Assembly (NCBI RefSeq): GCF_923077115.1
Contig: NZ_CAKLPX010000002.1
Location: 186,001-250,000, forward strand
DNA length: 64,000 nt
Reading direction: 5' to 3'
From: Sinobacterium norvegicum
GTDB lineage: Bacteria; Pseudomonadota; Gammaproteobacteria; Pseudomonadales; Sinobacteriaceae
Under the pieces are notes generated by a model. It had not been told where the DNA came from and made no database searches. It saw nothing but the letters and a program-made list of their open reading frames with translations. Of the stretch, positions 10,994 through 22,444 are shown one piece after another (the stretch's first letter is position 1; every line of letters starts with the position of its first letter). The position numbers and the translations under genes are program-made.

Positions 10994-12079
10994 ATGACAA
11001 CATTGAATGTAGATTTGGCCGAGCGTAGCTACCCCATTTATATTGGCTCTAACATTATGTTTGAGCTTGCTAAATACCAGCCCCACATAGTAGCAAAGCA
11101 AGTGATGATTGTGACAAACGACACAATTGCACCTATATACTTGCAGGGGTTGATCGATACGTTATCGGCGGATTATCAAGTCGATAGTGTGATCTTGCCA
11201 GATGGCGAGAGCTATAAAAATCTAGACACACTCAATCTCATCTATACCGGGCTGCTGGAAGGGAAGCATAACCGAACCACGACGTTGATTGCCTTGGGTG
11301 GTGGTGTGGTTGGAGATATGACCGGTTATGCTGCAGCATCGTATCAGCGCGGAGTAGAATTCATTCAGGTGCCAACCACGGTATTATCGCAGGTTGATTC
11401 TTCCGTAGGCGGAAAAACGGGAGTTAATCATTCGCTGGGGAAAAATATGATTGGTGCCTTTCACCAGCCCCGCGCAGTGATTATTGATTCAGATTCCCTC
11501 GATACTCTGCCTGACAGAGAGTACAGCGCCGGTTTAGCCGAGGTTATTAAATATGGCCTGATTTGTGATAACCCTTTCTACCAGTGGTTGCAGGGTAATA
11601 TGGCCAGGCTCATGGCACGAGATAAAGAGGCTATCCACTACGCAATTGAGGCATCTTGTCATAATAAGGCGAAGGTCGTCGCGCAGGATGAGCGTGAGGG
11701 TGGCATCAGAGCCATTCTTAATTTGGGGCATACTTTTGGCCACGCAATAGAAACCGAGCAGGGCTATGGTGTTTGGTTGCATGGGGAGGCCGTGGCAGCG
11801 GGTACGGTCATGGCGGCGACATTATCCGCAGCAATGGGGTTTATCTCCGACGACGATGTTGCGGATGTCAAGTTGATACATCGGCAGGCAAATCTGCCGA
11901 TACTTGGGCCAAAGGCGATGAAACCGGAACGATACCTGGCACTTATGTCCGTGGATAAAAAGGTGCTTGATGGGCGACTACGTTTAGTGCTTCTGCAGGC
12001 AGTGGGTCGGGCATTTGTGACATCGGATGCCGGGCTGGGTGAGATTACCCAGGCAATTATTGATTGTCAGGAACAATAA
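10994..12079 (+). CDS. aroB: 3-dehydroquinate synthase
   Basis: The 361-residue enzyme converts DAHP to 3-dehydroquinate using NAD and a divalent metal. Visible family blocks are [21 protein letters not shown] (the NAD-binding glycine loop), [19 protein letters not shown] and the metal ligands in AEVIKYG and [12 protein letters not shown] and the HGEAVAAG motif. The length is typical (about 360). The 54-base gap from aroK suggests co-transcription. Confidence 0.97.
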   Translation: MTTLNVDLAERSYPIYIGSNIMFELAKYQPHIVAKQVMIVTNDTIAPIYLQGLIDTLSADYQVDSVILPDGESYKNLDTLNLIYTGLLEGKHNRTTTLIALGGGVVGDMTGYAAASYQRGVEFIQVPTTVLSQVDSSVGGKTGVNHSLGKNMIGAFHQPRAVIIDSDSLDTLPDREYSAGLAEVIKYGLICDNPFYQWLQGNMARLMARDKEAIHYAIEASCHNKAKVVAQDEREGGIRAILNLGHTFGHAIETEQGYGVWLHGEAVAAGTVMAATLSAAMGFISDDDVADVKLIHRQANLPILGPKAMKPERYLALMSVDKKVLDGRLRLVLLQAVGRAFVTSDAGLGEITQAIIDCQEQ

Positions 12080-12104
12080 CTACGAGAACAAGATGGTGAT
12101 CTAG

Positions 12105-13580
12105 GTGAGCGTTGATAGCCCGTTAGAAGAAAATGAACCGTTGAGCTTCTTTCAGGAGGGCGACCAGGGGCGTTTCTATGCCTCCGGCGGGCGTCAGCAA
12201 GTCGTCGATGAACTGCTGTATTTTTGCCGTTACAGTGGCGCCGATGCAGTTATGCTATTGCTGGCCGCGCCGGGTTCCGGCAAGACAACGGTGTTGGTGG
12301 AACTGAATCAACAGTTGGCTGACGAGTCTTTTACTCGCGCTTGGTTAACGCATGCTGAAATATCAAGCAATGGAATGCTCGATGCATTATTAGGTCATTT
12401 AGACCCAGAGGCAGCGCTGTTTGAAGATACCGATGCGGCATTAAAGCGAGAGTCGATCGTCGACTGCTGTGATGAGGCGGCGATGGCTGGTAAGCCCTTA
12501 ATTGTTATTGTCGATGATGTGGAGCAATTAACAATAGAGCAGCTTGATGAACTATTGCAGTTGTCGGACTTGGCAGGATTACAGCTGATACTATCGACTA
12601 TTGATGACAGCGATGAAATTGAGGTCATTTCAGCGGCACTGGGTGCATCTGTTGAGCTTAAGCTTGAGAGGCTTCCTATTTTTGATGCTCAAGCCAGTCA
12701 CGGCTACCTACTGCATCGAATAGAGCTACGCCAATACCCTGATGATATTTTGGGCGATGAGGAGCGTCAGCAGCTGATTGAAGCCGCAGCAGGTAACCCA
12801 CGCCAGCTAAACCGTCTGCTTGAGGATGCCTTGTATGCCGACGATATCGGTGCCGCTACTGTCGTGAAGCGTAAACTTCCTGTTTTGCATATTGCTATTA
12901 TTCTTGTGGTTGCACTGGGGTTGGTTGCTTTATGGCAAACAGGGTCTGATGGTGCACGTGACGCCACTAAAGCTGAGCTGGCATTATTAAAGCAACGCAT
13001 CGAAAGCCCATCTGTACTGCCTGCTGAGGAGGGGCTGCCGACTGAGTCCATCGCTGCTGACGATTCTACCCTGGTGGTTGAACGTAAGGAGTCGCAAAAT
13101 TCTGGGCTTGCAGAAGTCGATGCGAATGAGAATGCTATTGAGCCAGTTGAGCCAGTTGAGCCAGTTGAGCCAGTTGAGCCAGTTGAGCCAGTTGAGCCAG
13201 TTGAGCCAGTTGAGCCAGTTGAGCCAGTTGAGCCAGTTGAGCCAGTTGAGCCAGTTGAGCTGGTGACAAAGGCGTCGAGTACAGCAGATGAGCAGAGCTT
13301 GTTGGCAATGGTGGCTGGCCATTATACATTGCAGGTGATCGCGTTATCGGATTTGGAGAAGGCAAAGCAATACCGTGATGCAATACCTGCAATCTTAGAG
13401 GCCAAGGTTTACCAAACACTGAGGCAGGGGCGGCCGTGGTATGTTGTCGTGGTCGGGAGCTTCGCAACAAGGCAACAAGCGGTCAATGCTAAAAACCAGC
13501 TGCCGCAATCATTGATCAATCAGCAGCCATGGTTGCGAAAACTTGAGGGTGTACATCGAGAAATAAGTTTAAGCGACTGA
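12105..13580 (+). CDS. AAA ATPase with transmembrane segment, EPV repeat and C-terminal SPOR domain (DamX-like)
   Basis: The 491-residue product has an ATPase domain at the N-terminus, with Walker A AAPGSGKTT at about residues 54-62 and Walker B PLIVIVDD at about 130-137. A single membrane span lies at about 259-277. A periplasmic linker holds 13 perfect EPV tripeptides (residues 346-384), and a SPOR domain lies at about 410-485 (YTLQVIAL, YVVVVGSF). SPOR domains bind denuded glycan strands at the division septum. The position after aroB matches damX in E. coli and PA5037 in Pseudomonas. The start is a GTG; a cell-division role is inferred from domain content. Confidence 0.9.
   Translation: MSVDSPLEENEPLSFFQEGDQGRFYASGGRQQVVDELLYFCRYSGADAVMLLLAAPGSGKTTVLVELNQQLADESFTRAWLTHAEISSNGMLDALLGHLDPEAALFEDTDAALKRESIVDCCDEAAMAGKPLIVIVDDVEQLTIEQLDELLQLSDLAGLQLILSTIDDSDEIEVISAALGASVELKLERLPIFDAQASHGYLLHRIELRQYPDDILGDEERQQLIEAAAGNPRQLNRLLEDALYADDIGAATVVKRKLPVLHIAIILVVALGLVALWQTGSDGARDATKAELALLKQRIESPSVLPAEEGLPTESIAADDSTLVVERKESQNSGLAEVDANENAIEPVEPVEPVEPVEPVEPVEPVEPVEPVEPVEPVEPVEPVELVTKASSTADEQSLLAMVAGHYTLQVIALSDLEKAKQYRDAIPAILEAKVYQTLRQGRPWYVVVVGSFATRQQAVNAKNQLPQSLINQQPWLRKLEGVHREISLSD
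13140..13256 (+). repeat. Perfect 9-bp tandem repeat, 13 copies (GAGCCAGTT)
   Basis: Thirteen identical copies of GAGCCAGTT lie head to tail inside the SPOR protein gene and encode EPV repeated 13 times; a degenerate copy (GAGCTGGTG, ELV) follows at 13257-13265. The unit length is a multiple of three, so copy-number change would lengthen or shorten the linker without a frameshift. No codon variation between copies suggests recent expansion or gene conversion. Confidence 0.98.
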
Positions 13581-13780
13581 ATAATAACAAAAAATAACAG
13601 TAATTTAAATTTCATTTGAGCCCGTCAAAGAGCTTTTTGTGCGCTCTATTTAGCGAATAAATTTGTGACTCACTGCCCTAATGTGTAAGATGATCACCCG
13701 CTTTTGGTAAGCGGCTGGTCTATAACTATACAAACGACCTTAAGTTATTGTTTTCACGAAGGTTTTAGCAGGTAGCTTTT
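13581..13780. promoter_or_regulatory. Leader and promoter region of gltBD
   Basis: This 200-base gap holds a weak hairpin with T-rich flank near 13630-13650 (AGAGC / GCTCT), which might end the upstream operon. A neat 6-bp hairpin lies at 13698-13714 (CCGCTT, TTGGT loop, AAGCGG). I cannot place the gltB promoter or a regulator site with confidence. Confidence 0.4.
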
Positions 13781-16700
13781 ATGACAGGACTATATAGCCC
13801 TGATGAGTTCAAAGACAACTGCGGATTTGGATTGATCGCCCATGTAGAGGGTGAGGTAAGCCATCGCTTGCTCACTACTGCAATTGAATCACTGACATGT
13901 ATGACGCATCGCGGCGGTATTGCCGCTGATGGTCGCACCGGTGACGGCTGTGGTTTACTACTAAAAAAACCGGATGCGTTTCTACGCTCCGTTGCTGGCG
14001 TTGAACTGCCCGCAGAATATGCTGTGGGCCAAATTTTCCTCAGCCAAGATGCAGCGATAGCGGCGCAAGCCCGTAAGATTCTTCAAGAAAAGCTTGAAGA
14101 ACAGGGTCTGGTCGTATTGGCATGGCGTGAAGTCCCTGTTGATACCGCCGTATGCGGTGAGATTGCGTTGGACTGCCTGCCTCGTATCGAACAGGTTTTT
14201 GTCCACGACTCGTTAAGCCGAACCTTCTATGAGTCTGAGGTTGCTTTGTTCACGGCTCGGCGTCTGGCGGAAAAAGCACTGTCTGATGATCAAGACTTCT
14301 ATATTTGTAGTCTCTGTAGCACAGTTATTTCCTACAAGGGACTGGTCATGCCAGTTGATTTGCCTAAGTTCTATTTAGACTTGGCAAACGAAGAATTTGA
14401 GACCTCAATTGTGGTCTTCCACCAGCGCTTTTCAACGAATACTTTACCTCGCTGGCCATTAGCCCAGCCGTTCCGCTATCTCGCTCACAATGGTGAAATC
14501 AATACTATTGAAGGCAACCGTAACTGGGCCGAGGCGAGAACAGATTTATTTAACACCCAGCTGATCCCGAACATGGGGGATTTATCACCACTGGTAAACC
14601 GTACCGGTTCTGATTCGTCCAGCCTGGATAACATGTTGGAGTTGTTGCTTGCTGGTGGCATGGATCTGCACCGCGCAATGCGTATGTTGGTTCCGCCTGC
14701 TTGGCAGAACGATACCAATATGGACCCTAACCTGAAGGCATTCTACGAGTTTAACTCGATGCATATGGAACCCTGGGATGGTCCGGCTGGTTTGGTAATG
14801 ACCAATGGTCGTCAGGCAATTTGTATGCTTGACCGCAATGGTCTTCGTCCAGCTCGCTGGGTAATGACCACCGATGGCTTTATTACCATTGCCTCGGAAA
14901 CCGGTACTTATGACTACGCACCTGAAACTGTTATTGCCAAGGGGCGTGTCGGACCGGGTGAAATGCTTTCTATCGATACTGCTCTGGGCAAAATTGAATT
15001 CAGTGACGATATCGATAAACGATTAAAGACAGCCTTTCCTTATAAAGAATGGTTGGATGGCTGCGCCACACGGTTAGATGAAAATGTTGAGTCTACTGTT
15101 GCCGATGATTTAGTCACAGGTGATGACCTCGATGTCTACCAGAAGCAATTCGGTATTTCCTTCGAGGAGCGCGACCAAGTGTTGCGTCCTGTTGCAGAAG
15201 CAGCAATGGAGGCGATAGGCTCTATGGGTGATGATACGCCGATGGCGGTATTGTCCTACCAGCAGCGTTCAATGTTTGATTACTTCAGACAGAAATTTGC
15301 CCAGGTTACTAACCCTCCTATCGATCCACTTCGCGAAGCGATAGTGATGTCGTTAGAAACCTGTTTAGGCTCTGAGCGCAACGTTTTTGAAGACACCCCG
15401 CTACACGCCAAGCGCGCTATTTTGCAATCGCCAGTTTTACTGCCGTCAGTCTTTAAGGCGATGACTCAGCTTCCCGAGGCGAGTTACAAACAGCAAACGA
15501 TTACTCTGTTGTTTGACCCAACGAAGCAAAACTTGCAGCAGGCGTTAGAAAGTATTGCCGATCAAGCTGAGCAAGCGTCTCGTGATGGCGCGGTTATTAT
15601 AGTGCTGAGTGATCGCGGTATTCGCAAGGGCTTATTACCTGTGCCAGCTGTGGCCGCAACAGGCGCTACGCACCATCGATTGACCCGTCAGGGTTTGCGT
15701 TGTGAAACAAATATTGTGGTTGAAACTGCGACTGTTCGCGACTCGCACCATGCCGCTTGCTTGCTAGGCTTTGGTGCAACAGCCCTGTACCCATACCTTG
15801 CATACAGTGTGCTAACCGACTTGAACGCCAGCGGTGAATTGTTAGTTGATGCGGAAACCGCACATCTAAACTACCGCAAGGGTATCGATAAGGGGTTGAT
15901 GAAAATCCTGTCGAAGATGGGTATTTCGACGATTGCCTCATACCGCGGTTCACAGTTATTTGAAGCTGTGGGCTTGGCAAGTGAAGTGGTTGAACTTTGT
16001 TTCCGTGGTGTTGCAAGCCGGATTCAAGGGGCTACCTTTGCTAACTTGCAGGAAGAGCTGGCTGTTTTGGCTCGTGATGCGCATATTTCTCGCAAGAACA
16101 TCCAGCAGGGCGGCTTACTGAAGTATGTTCATGGCCAGGAATATCACGCCTTTAACCCCGATGTGGTTCGCACCATTCAAGAAGCTGTGCAGAGCGGTGA
16201 TTACGCGACGTATAAGAAGTACGCCAGCTTAGTGAATGAGCGTCCAGCGGCAACCTTACGTGATTTACTTGAGCTTACTGATGCAACGCCAATCAGTATT
16301 GACGAGGTTGAACCTGTCAGTGCGATTGTTCGTCGTTTTGACTCCGCGGCGATGAGCTTGGGTGCGTTGAGTCCCGAAGCACACGAGGCACTTGCACAGG
16401 CGATGAACACCTTGGGTGGGCGCTCAAATTCGGGTGAGGGTGGTGAAGACCCGGCTCGATTTGGCACAAACAAGGTCTCGAAGATCAAGCAGATTGCCTC
16501 TGGACGATTTGGTGTAACGCCACATTATCTGGTCAATGCTGAAGTCTTGCAGATCAAGGTTGCTCAGGGAGCTAAGCCCGGCGAAGGTGGCCAGCTCCCC
16601 GGTGGTAAGGTCAATGATTTGATCGCAACGCTGCGTTTCTCTGTCCCTGGTGTGACACTTATTTCACCGCCACCGCATCACGATATCTATTCTATCGAAG

Positions 16701-18214
16701 ATTTAGCCCAGCTTATCTATGATTTGAAACAAGTTAATCCGAAGGCCTTGGTCTCGGTTAAGCTCGTTTCTGAGCCAGGTGTAGGTACGATTGCTGCCGG
16801 TGTCGCCAAGGCCTATGCCGACTTGGTCACTATCTCCGGTTACGATGGCGGTACTGCTGCCAGCCCACTTGCATCGATTAAATATGCCGGTTCTCCTTGG
16901 GAACTGGGCTTAAGTGAGGCTCAGCAGGCGCTCCGTACCAATGGTTTGCGTGGTAATGTACGTGTTCAGACCGATGGTGGTTTGAAGACTGGCCTTGATG
17001 TTATTAAGGCGGCAATATTGGGTGCAGAAAGCTTTGGTTTTGGCACCACGCCAATGGTTGCGCTGGGTTGTAAATTCCTGCGCATATGCCACCTCAATAA
17101 CTGCGCCACTGGTGTTGCTACGCAGAATGATCATCTGCGTGAAAAGCACTACATTGGCACGGTTGAAATGGCGATGAATTTCTTCAAGTTTGTGGCTGAA
17201 GAGACACGCGAAATCATGGCGTCGATCGGTGTTCGTACGCTAGAAGAGTTGATCGGTCATACTGAGCGCCTGACACCTGTTGCCGGTGGCAACAGCAAGA
17301 CGGTCAACCTCGACCTGTCGCCGATATTGTCAAATGCCGGCGCCAGCGATGAGCTGCCTCGTACCTGTCAGGTCGCAAAAAATGATCCCTTCGATCAAGG
17401 CAAGATGGCCGAGCGTATGTTGGCCGATACTGTTGCTGCGATTGAGAGTAAGTCTGGTGGTGAGTTTAGTTACGAGATTACCAATTGTGATCGCTCTATC
17501 GGTGCCCGTCTATCAGGCGAAATCGCCCAGCGACACGGCAACTACGGCATGGCTGAGCAGGCGATCAAGATAAATCTTGAGGGTACTGCGGGTCAGAGCT
17601 GGGGTGTATGGAATGCTGCTGGCTTAAACATGTATCTCGAAGGTGATGCCAACGATTATGTGGGTAAGGGTATGGCGGGCGGTAAGCTTGTCGTATCGCC
17701 ACCGAAGGGCAGCATGTTTGAAGCGCACAATACCACTATTGTGGGCAATACCTGTTTGTATGGTGCTACTGGCGGTCGTTTGTTTGCCAACGGTAATGCC
17801 GGTGAGCGTTTTGGTGTTCGTAACTCTGGTGCTCGCGCTGTTGTTACCGGTGCTGGCGACCACTGTTGCGAATACATGACCGGTGGTTGTATTACCGTTC
17901 TTGGTGAGACCGGCCACAACTTTGGTGCTGGTATGACCGGCGGTATCGCTTTTGTCTTAGACGAAGCGAACGAGTTTGCAACCAAGATCAACCCAGAGCT
18001 TATCGAGCTTGTGCGTATGAGTGATGCCGAGCATCGCCCTTATCGTGAATACCTGCGTGGCATGATTGCTGAGTTTGCAGAGGATACCGGCAGTGCATAT
18101 GCCACGGATATCCTAAACAACTTCGATAACTATCTGACTAAGTTCTGGTTGGTTAAGCCTAAGGCTGCCAAATTAGAAGAGATGTTAGATACCTTGATGA
18201 AGCGTGATTTCTAA
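13781..18214 (+). CDS. gltB: Glutamate synthase (NADPH) large subunit
   Basis: The 1477-residue subunit makes glutamate from 2-oxoglutarate and glutamine. It begins with a class II amidotransferase domain whose nucleophile should be Cys14 (KDNCGFG) after removal of a short propeptide. A central domain and an FMN-binding synthase domain follow (about residues 800-1190; [30 protein letters not shown]). A 3Fe-4S cluster site lies at [18 protein letters not shown], and the C-terminal beta-helix has repeated GxxG turns (about 1230-1440). Length and domain order are standard. It pairs with gltD 81 bases downstream. Confidence 0.98.
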   Translation: MTGLYSPDEFKDNCGFGLIAHVEGEVSHRLLTTAIESLTCMTHRGGIAADGRTGDGCGLLLKKPDAFLRSVAGVELPAEYAVGQIFLSQDAAIAAQARKILQEKLEEQGLVVLAWREVPVDTAVCGEIALDCLPRIEQVFVHDSLSRTFYESEVALFTARRLAEKALSDDQDFYICSLCSTVISYKGLVMPVDLPKFYLDLANEEFETSIVVFHQRFSTNTLPRWPLAQPFRYLAHNGEINTIEGNRNWAEARTDLFNTQLIPNMGDLSPLVNRTGSDSSSLDNMLELLLAGGMDLHRAMRMLVPPAWQNDTNMDPNLKAFYEFNSMHMEPWDGPAGLVMTNGRQAICMLDRNGLRPARWVMTTDGFITIASETGTYDYAPETVIAKGRVGPGEMLSIDTALGKIEFSDDIDKRLKTAFPYKEWLDGCATRLDENVESTVADDLVTGDDLDVYQKQFGISFEERDQVLRPVAEAAMEAIGSMGDDTPMAVLSYQQRSMFDYFRQKFAQVTNPPIDPLREAIVMSLETCLGSERNVFEDTPLHAKRAILQSPVLLPSVFKAMTQLPEASYKQQTITLLFDPTKQNLQQALESIADQAEQASRDGAVIIVLSDRGIRKGLLPVPAVAATGATHHRLTRQGLRCETNIVVETATVRDSHHAACLLGFGATALYPYLAYSVLTDLNASGELLVDAETAHLNYRKGIDKGLMKILSKMGISTIASYRGSQLFEAVGLASEVVELCFRGVASRIQGATFANLQEELAVLARDAHISRKNIQQGGLLKYVHGQEYHAFNPDVVRTIQEAVQSGDYATYKKYASLVNERPAATLRDLLELTDATPISIDEVEPVSAIVRRFDSAAMSLGALSPEAHEALAQAMNTLGGRSNSGEGGEDPARFGTNKVSKIKQIASGRFGVTPHYLVNAEVLQIKVAQGAKPGEGGQLPGGKVNDLIATLRFSVPGVTLISPPPHHDIYSIEDLAQLIYDLKQVNPKALVSVKLVSEPGVGTIAAGVAKAYADLVTISGYDGGTAASPLASIKYAGSPWELGLSEAQQALRTNGLRGNVRVQTDGGLKTGLDVIKAAILGAESFGFGTTPMVALGCKFLRICHLNNCATGVATQNDHLREKHYIGTVEMAMNFFKFVAEETREIMASIGVRTLEELIGHTERLTPVAGGNSKTVNLDLSPILSNAGASDELPRTCQVAKNDPFDQGKMAERMLADTVAAIESKSGGEFSYEITNCDRSIGARLSGEIAQRHGNYGMAEQAIKINLEGTAGQSWGVWNAAGLNMYLEGDANDYVGKGMAGGKLVVSPPKGSMFEAHNTTIVGNTCLYGATGGRLFANGNAGERFGVRNSGARAVVTGAGDHCCEYMTGGCITVLGETGHNFGAGMTGGIAFVLDEANEFATKINPELIELVRMSDAEHRPYREYLRGMIAEFAEDTGSAYATDILNNFDNYLTKFWLVKPKAAKLEEMLDTLMKRDF

Positions 18215-18220
18215 GCATGG

Positions 18221-18246
18221 GGGCCGGTTTCCCGGCCCTGCTTTTG
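18221..18246 (+). promoter_or_regulatory. GC-rich hairpin between gltB and gltD
   Basis: A perfect 7-bp stem (GGGCCGG / CCGGCCC) with a TTTC loop is followed by TGCTTTT. It could act as a partial terminator or as an mRNA-stabilising 3' end that sets the ratio of the two subunits. The T run is short, so full termination is unlikely. Confidence 0.5.
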
Positions 18247-18292
18247 AAGTAGCGATTTGGTCCGCCTAGCGGTAACCGGATACGAGACCTGA

Positions 18293-19714
<1,422 letters not shown>

Positions 19715-19771
19715 GGCCTGCGATATGGCATCTGACCAGTAAATAATCGCTGTCTGTTAGTGGTTGTGTTA

Positions 19772-19808
19772 TAAAAAAAGCGAGGCATTCAATGTCTCGC
19801 TTTTTTGT
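19772..19808 (+). terminator. Intrinsic terminator after gltD
   Basis: A 10-bp stem (GCGAGGCATT / AATGTCTCGC, with a G-T pair) is flanked by A7 and T6. It lies about 58 bases after the gltD stop codon and ends the gltBD operon. Confidence 0.93.
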
Positions 19809-19846
19809 TTTCTACAATAATCAAATTTTCTTTGGGTTTAGGAACA

Positions 19847-21337
19847 ATGATTGAAGAAAATGCCGCGGTCACAGCAGCGTTTGTCGTCTATCTGGCTGTC
19901 ATGCTGGCTATTGGTCTTTATGCGGCCAAATACACAGAGACATCAGAGGATTATTTTCTAGGGGGGCGACGCTTAGGTCCGTGGTCGGCGGCGTTATCTG
20001 CCGGTGCCTCTGATATGAGTGGTTGGCTGTTGCTCGGTTTGCCTGGTTTTGCCTTTGTTGCCGGGGCTGAGGCGGTGTGGGTCGCCTTAGGCTTATTGGT
20101 AGGCACTTATTTAAATTGGTTGTTGATTGCCAAGCGTTTACGCCATTACAGCGTGGCGTTAAATGATGCGGTCACTCTGCCTGAGTTTCTGGCGCGTCGT
20201 TTTGCTGACGATTCCAAGTTGATTCAAAGTCTGTCGGCTATTTTCATCCTGCTCTTTTTCCTCTTTTATACCAGCTCGGGCCTGGTCGCAGGGGGTAAGC
20301 TATTCGAGACAGTTTTTGGCTTTGATTATACCGCGGCATTGTTCATCGGCACGGGCTGTATTGTCATCTACACCTTGTTTGGTGGTTTCCTAGCAGTGGC
20401 ATGGACCGACTTGGTACAGGGTCTGTTGATGATGGCTGCGCTGATTATCGTGCCGGCTGTTGCCGTCCAATACATCGGTGGTGGCAGTTATGTTTACCAA
20501 GCAATATCGCAGGAAAACATTCATCTGTTAGATATTTGGACGGACAAAAATGGCCAGCCTCTAACGCTCATATCCATAGTCTCGCTGATGGCTTGGGGGT
20601 TGGGGTATTTTGGGCAGCCACATATTTTAGCGCGCTTCGCGGCAATGAAAAACGGTCAGGTGGCCGTGCCGGCAAGAAGAATTGCCGTTGCTTGGTCAGC
20701 GATTGCAATGCTGGGTGCAATACTTACAGGCTTTGCTGGTATGGTTTTTGTCGACAGCCACCTAGGTGGTCATGTCGCCGATGTAGAACGTATTTTTATG
20801 TTATTGGTGGATACTATTTTCCATCCACTGGTTGCTGGTATTTTATTGGCGGCGATTCTTGCGGCTATAATGAGTACGGCAGATTCACAGTTGCTGGTAT
20901 CAAGTTCGGCGTTGGCCGAGGATATGTACCGACAATTACTCAATCCAGGTGCAACCTCACGGGAGGTCGTGGTGGTCGCGCGGTTGTCGGTTCTGGTGCT
21001 GGCGTTGATTGCCTTGATGTTGGCGATGAACCCCAATTCGACGGTGTTAGGGTTGGTGTCTTATGCATGGGCAGGTTTTGGCGCGGTGTTTGGGCCTGTT
21101 GTTTTGCTCAGCCTGTATTGGCGTCGGATGAATCGAGCTGGGGCTGCTGCGGGGATGATCTCTGGCGGGGTGACCGTTGTGGTTTGGGCTGAACTCAGTG
21201 GGGGCATTTTTGAGCTGTATGAAATAGTGCCCGGTGTCATCGTTGCGTCTTTATCGGTAATGATCGTCAGTTTGATCAGTCGTAAGCCCAGTAATACTGT
21301 CTCCTCAGATTTCAACAAATACCAACAAGGGTTGTAA
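19847..21337 (+). CDS. putP: Sodium/proline symporter-type transporter (PutP-like, SSS family)
   Basis: The 496-residue product is a many-span inner-membrane protein of the sodium:solute symporter family. It resembles PutP closely: DYFLGGRRLGPWSAALSAGASDMSGWLLLGLPG near residue 35, TLPEFLARRF near residue 107, GGFLAVAWTDLVQG near residue 180 and STADSQLLVSSSALAEDMYR near residue 345. Proline is the likely substrate, by family only. I chose the ATG at 19847; an in-frame TTG at 19805 lies inside the gltD terminator. No putA is in the window. The gene interrupts the gltD-hemE neighbourhood known from Pseudomonas. Confidence 0.88.
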   Translation: MIEENAAVTAAFVVYLAVMLAIGLYAAKYTETSEDYFLGGRRLGPWSAALSAGASDMSGWLLLGLPGFAFVAGAEAVWVALGLLVGTYLNWLLIAKRLRHYSVALNDAVTLPEFLARRFADDSKLIQSLSAIFILLFFLFYTSSGLVAGGKLFETVFGFDYTAALFIGTGCIVIYTLFGGFLAVAWTDLVQGLLMMAALIIVPAVAVQYIGGGSYVYQAISQENIHLLDIWTDKNGQPLTLISIVSLMAWGLGYFGQPHILARFAAMKNGQVAVPARRIAVAWSAIAMLGAILTGFAGMVFVDSHLGGHVADVERIFMLLVDTIFHPLVAGILLAAILAAIMSTADSQLLVSSSALAEDMYRQLLNPGATSREVVVVARLSVLVLALIALMLAMNPNSTVLGLVSYAWAGFGAVFGPVVLLSLYWRRMNRAGAAAGMISGGVTVVVWAELSGGIFELYEIVPGVIVASLSVMIVSLISRKPSNTVSSDFNKYQQGL

Positions 21338-21355
21338 TGTCTGTGGGGCAGACAA

Positions 21356-21388
21356 ATAAAAGCCCGGCTGGTGCCGAGCTTTTTATAA
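21356..21388 (+). terminator. Probable terminator after putP
   Basis: An imperfect stem (AAAAGC-CC-GGC / GCC-GA-GCTTTT) is followed by a run of T. It lies about 20 bases after the putP stop codon and before the convergent small gene. Confidence 0.65.
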
Positions 21389-21420
21389 TAGGATGTGATG
21401 TGTTGACGGCACTGTCACTA

Positions 21421-21633
21421 TTATTGAATGAGTTGCTTCAGCGTTTTAGACCAGCCATTTTCCAGGTAACCCTGCCAAGGGTTGTCCGTATCTGATTTGT
21501 CTAGTGACGCAGCAGGGCTGGACTTGCTTGTTTTGGTCTGTAAAACCAGCGGCCAGCAGGTACTGCAATATGGCAATTGGTCGTTGTAACCATTCTCTTT
21601 TTCGGCTTGGCAAGCCTGGCATTTAACCTTCAT
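21421..21633 (-). CDS. Small CxxC zinc-ribbon-like protein, unknown function
   Basis: The 70-residue product begins with MKVKCQACQAEKENGYNDQLPYC as two CxxC pairs (Cys5/Cys8 and Cys23/Cys26), spaced as in a small zinc ribbon. The remainder is hydrophilic and of low complexity. A strong ribosome binding site (AAGGAGG) stands seven bases before the ATG, which supports real translation. I do not recognise a family. It may share a transcript with the small ORF upstream at 21679-21753. Confidence 0.75.
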   Translation of the reverse strand: MKVKCQACQAEKENGYNDQLPYCSTCWPLVLQTKTSKSSPAASLDKSDTDNPWQGYLENGWSKTLKQLIQ

Positions 21634-21678
21634 TGAAGTCCTCCTTTTAAACGCTGAATATAATAGTTGTTGAGTTGC

Positions 21679-21753
21679 TTACTGGTCGCGGACTGCGGCA
21701 AAAACACCAAGGGCGGCAGTAAACATAACAATAGCGACAATACTTAAAGACAT
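21679..21753 (-). CDS. Candidate 24-residue single-span membrane peptide
   Basis: An ATG at 21753 opens a 24-codon frame ending at TAA. The peptide runs MSLSIVAIVMFTAALGVFAA then VRDQ: a hydrophobic helix of about 18 residues with a short charged C-terminus, as in small accessory subunits of membrane complexes. A purine-rich GAAGAG lies a few bases before the start. It lies between yacL and the zinc-ribbon-like gene on the same strand. No homologue is recognised, and translation is inferred only from composition. Confidence 0.45.
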   Translation of the reverse strand: MSLSIVAIVMFTAALGVFAAVRDQ

Positions 21754-21795
21754 TTTTTTCTCTTCATCTGATTAATTAATTGAAAGTTATCGAAA

Positions 21796-22158
21796 TTATC
21801 CGCTGATGAACTCATACCAAGCCCTGATTAACAGTGCAAAATCCTCCAGCCCGCAGTCGGCATTTTGCCGATAGTCGTGCTCACACAGCCCCTCGTCGTT
21901 GAGATCGTCGTCGACGTCATCAAAACCGGGGTGAATGATTGCCTGCTCACGAGTGAGGGCAAGGTGGAGAGTTTGTCCGTTCAGATCAAAGTCCCAGCAC
22001 TGCTTCTGCTGTAGCTTTTGTACCGAATCAATCACCTGCTTGCAGCGGTTTTGATTGCGGCCAATTTCATTGGTAAGCCAGTGGCTAAAAGCTTCCTGTT
22101 CGGGCGAGATTTCAACCTGATAGTGACCAAAGAAATCTTTGCTAAAGCGGTAGTCCAT
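21796..22158 (-). CDS. yacL: YacL-family protein (UPF0231)
   Basis: The 120-residue product matches the UPF0231/YacL family of unknown function: MDYRFSKDFFGHYQVEISPE at the start, an acidic middle (DDVDDDLNDEG) and GLEDFALLIRAWYEFI at the end. E. coli YacL is also about 120 residues. The frame is open much further upstream, but I chose the ATG at 22158 because the family starts with MDY and because AGGA lies nine bases before it. It is divergent from hemE. Confidence 0.87.
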   Translation of the reverse strand: MDYRFSKDFFGHYQVEISPEQEAFSHWLTNEIGRNQNRCKQVIDSVQKLQQKQCWDFDLNGQTLHLALTREQAIIHPGFDDVDDDLNDEGLCEHDYRQNADCGLEDFALLIRAWYEFISG

Positions 22159-22444
22159 GGGAGTCAGTCCTTTCGATGACCAGTATTTTAATGATGGCCG
22201 GAAAAAAAGTAATTGTGGATAGCCACAGGTCGCGGCGATATGATTTAGGTAAAGTTGCGTAGCAAGGGGGGTAAATATCACCATCATTGGCAAAAAAGCG
22301 GGGCAATATAGCAAGTTGGCGACTGTGTCGCTATAGAGGTGCAAAAACTGAACAGTTTGGGGTATTATCATCTGCAGAATTTTAGTGTGACTGTTGCTTA
22401 GGCTTGCCTCGGTAGCAAGCCTTCCCATATTAAGTAGAGAAATT
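22159..22444. promoter_or_regulatory. Divergent promoter region between yacL and hemE
   Basis: This 286-base gap must hold the promoters of both flanking genes. A GGTATTATCA stretch at about 22360-22369 is a possible -10 region for hemE. A short hairpin (AGGCTTGCC..GCAAGCCT, about 22400-22423) lies in the hemE leader. I see no RNA gene or coding frame of note. Confidence 0.4.
22401..22423 (+). promoter_or_regulatory. Inverted repeat in the hemE leader
   Basis: GGCTTGCC and AGCAAGCC form a short stem about 25 bases before the hemE start codon. It has no T run and so is not a terminator; it may affect translation or mRNA stability. Confidence 0.35.

Noticed and set aside
12987-13470. Long open frames on the minus strand across the EPV repeat (repeats of NWL or QLA)
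   Set aside because: They exist only because a 9-bp repeat without stop words stays open in every frame; the plus-strand gene is well supported.
19805-19846. An upstream TTG start for putP
   Set aside because: It lies inside the gltD terminator hairpin; the ATG at 19847 agrees with the family's N-terminus.
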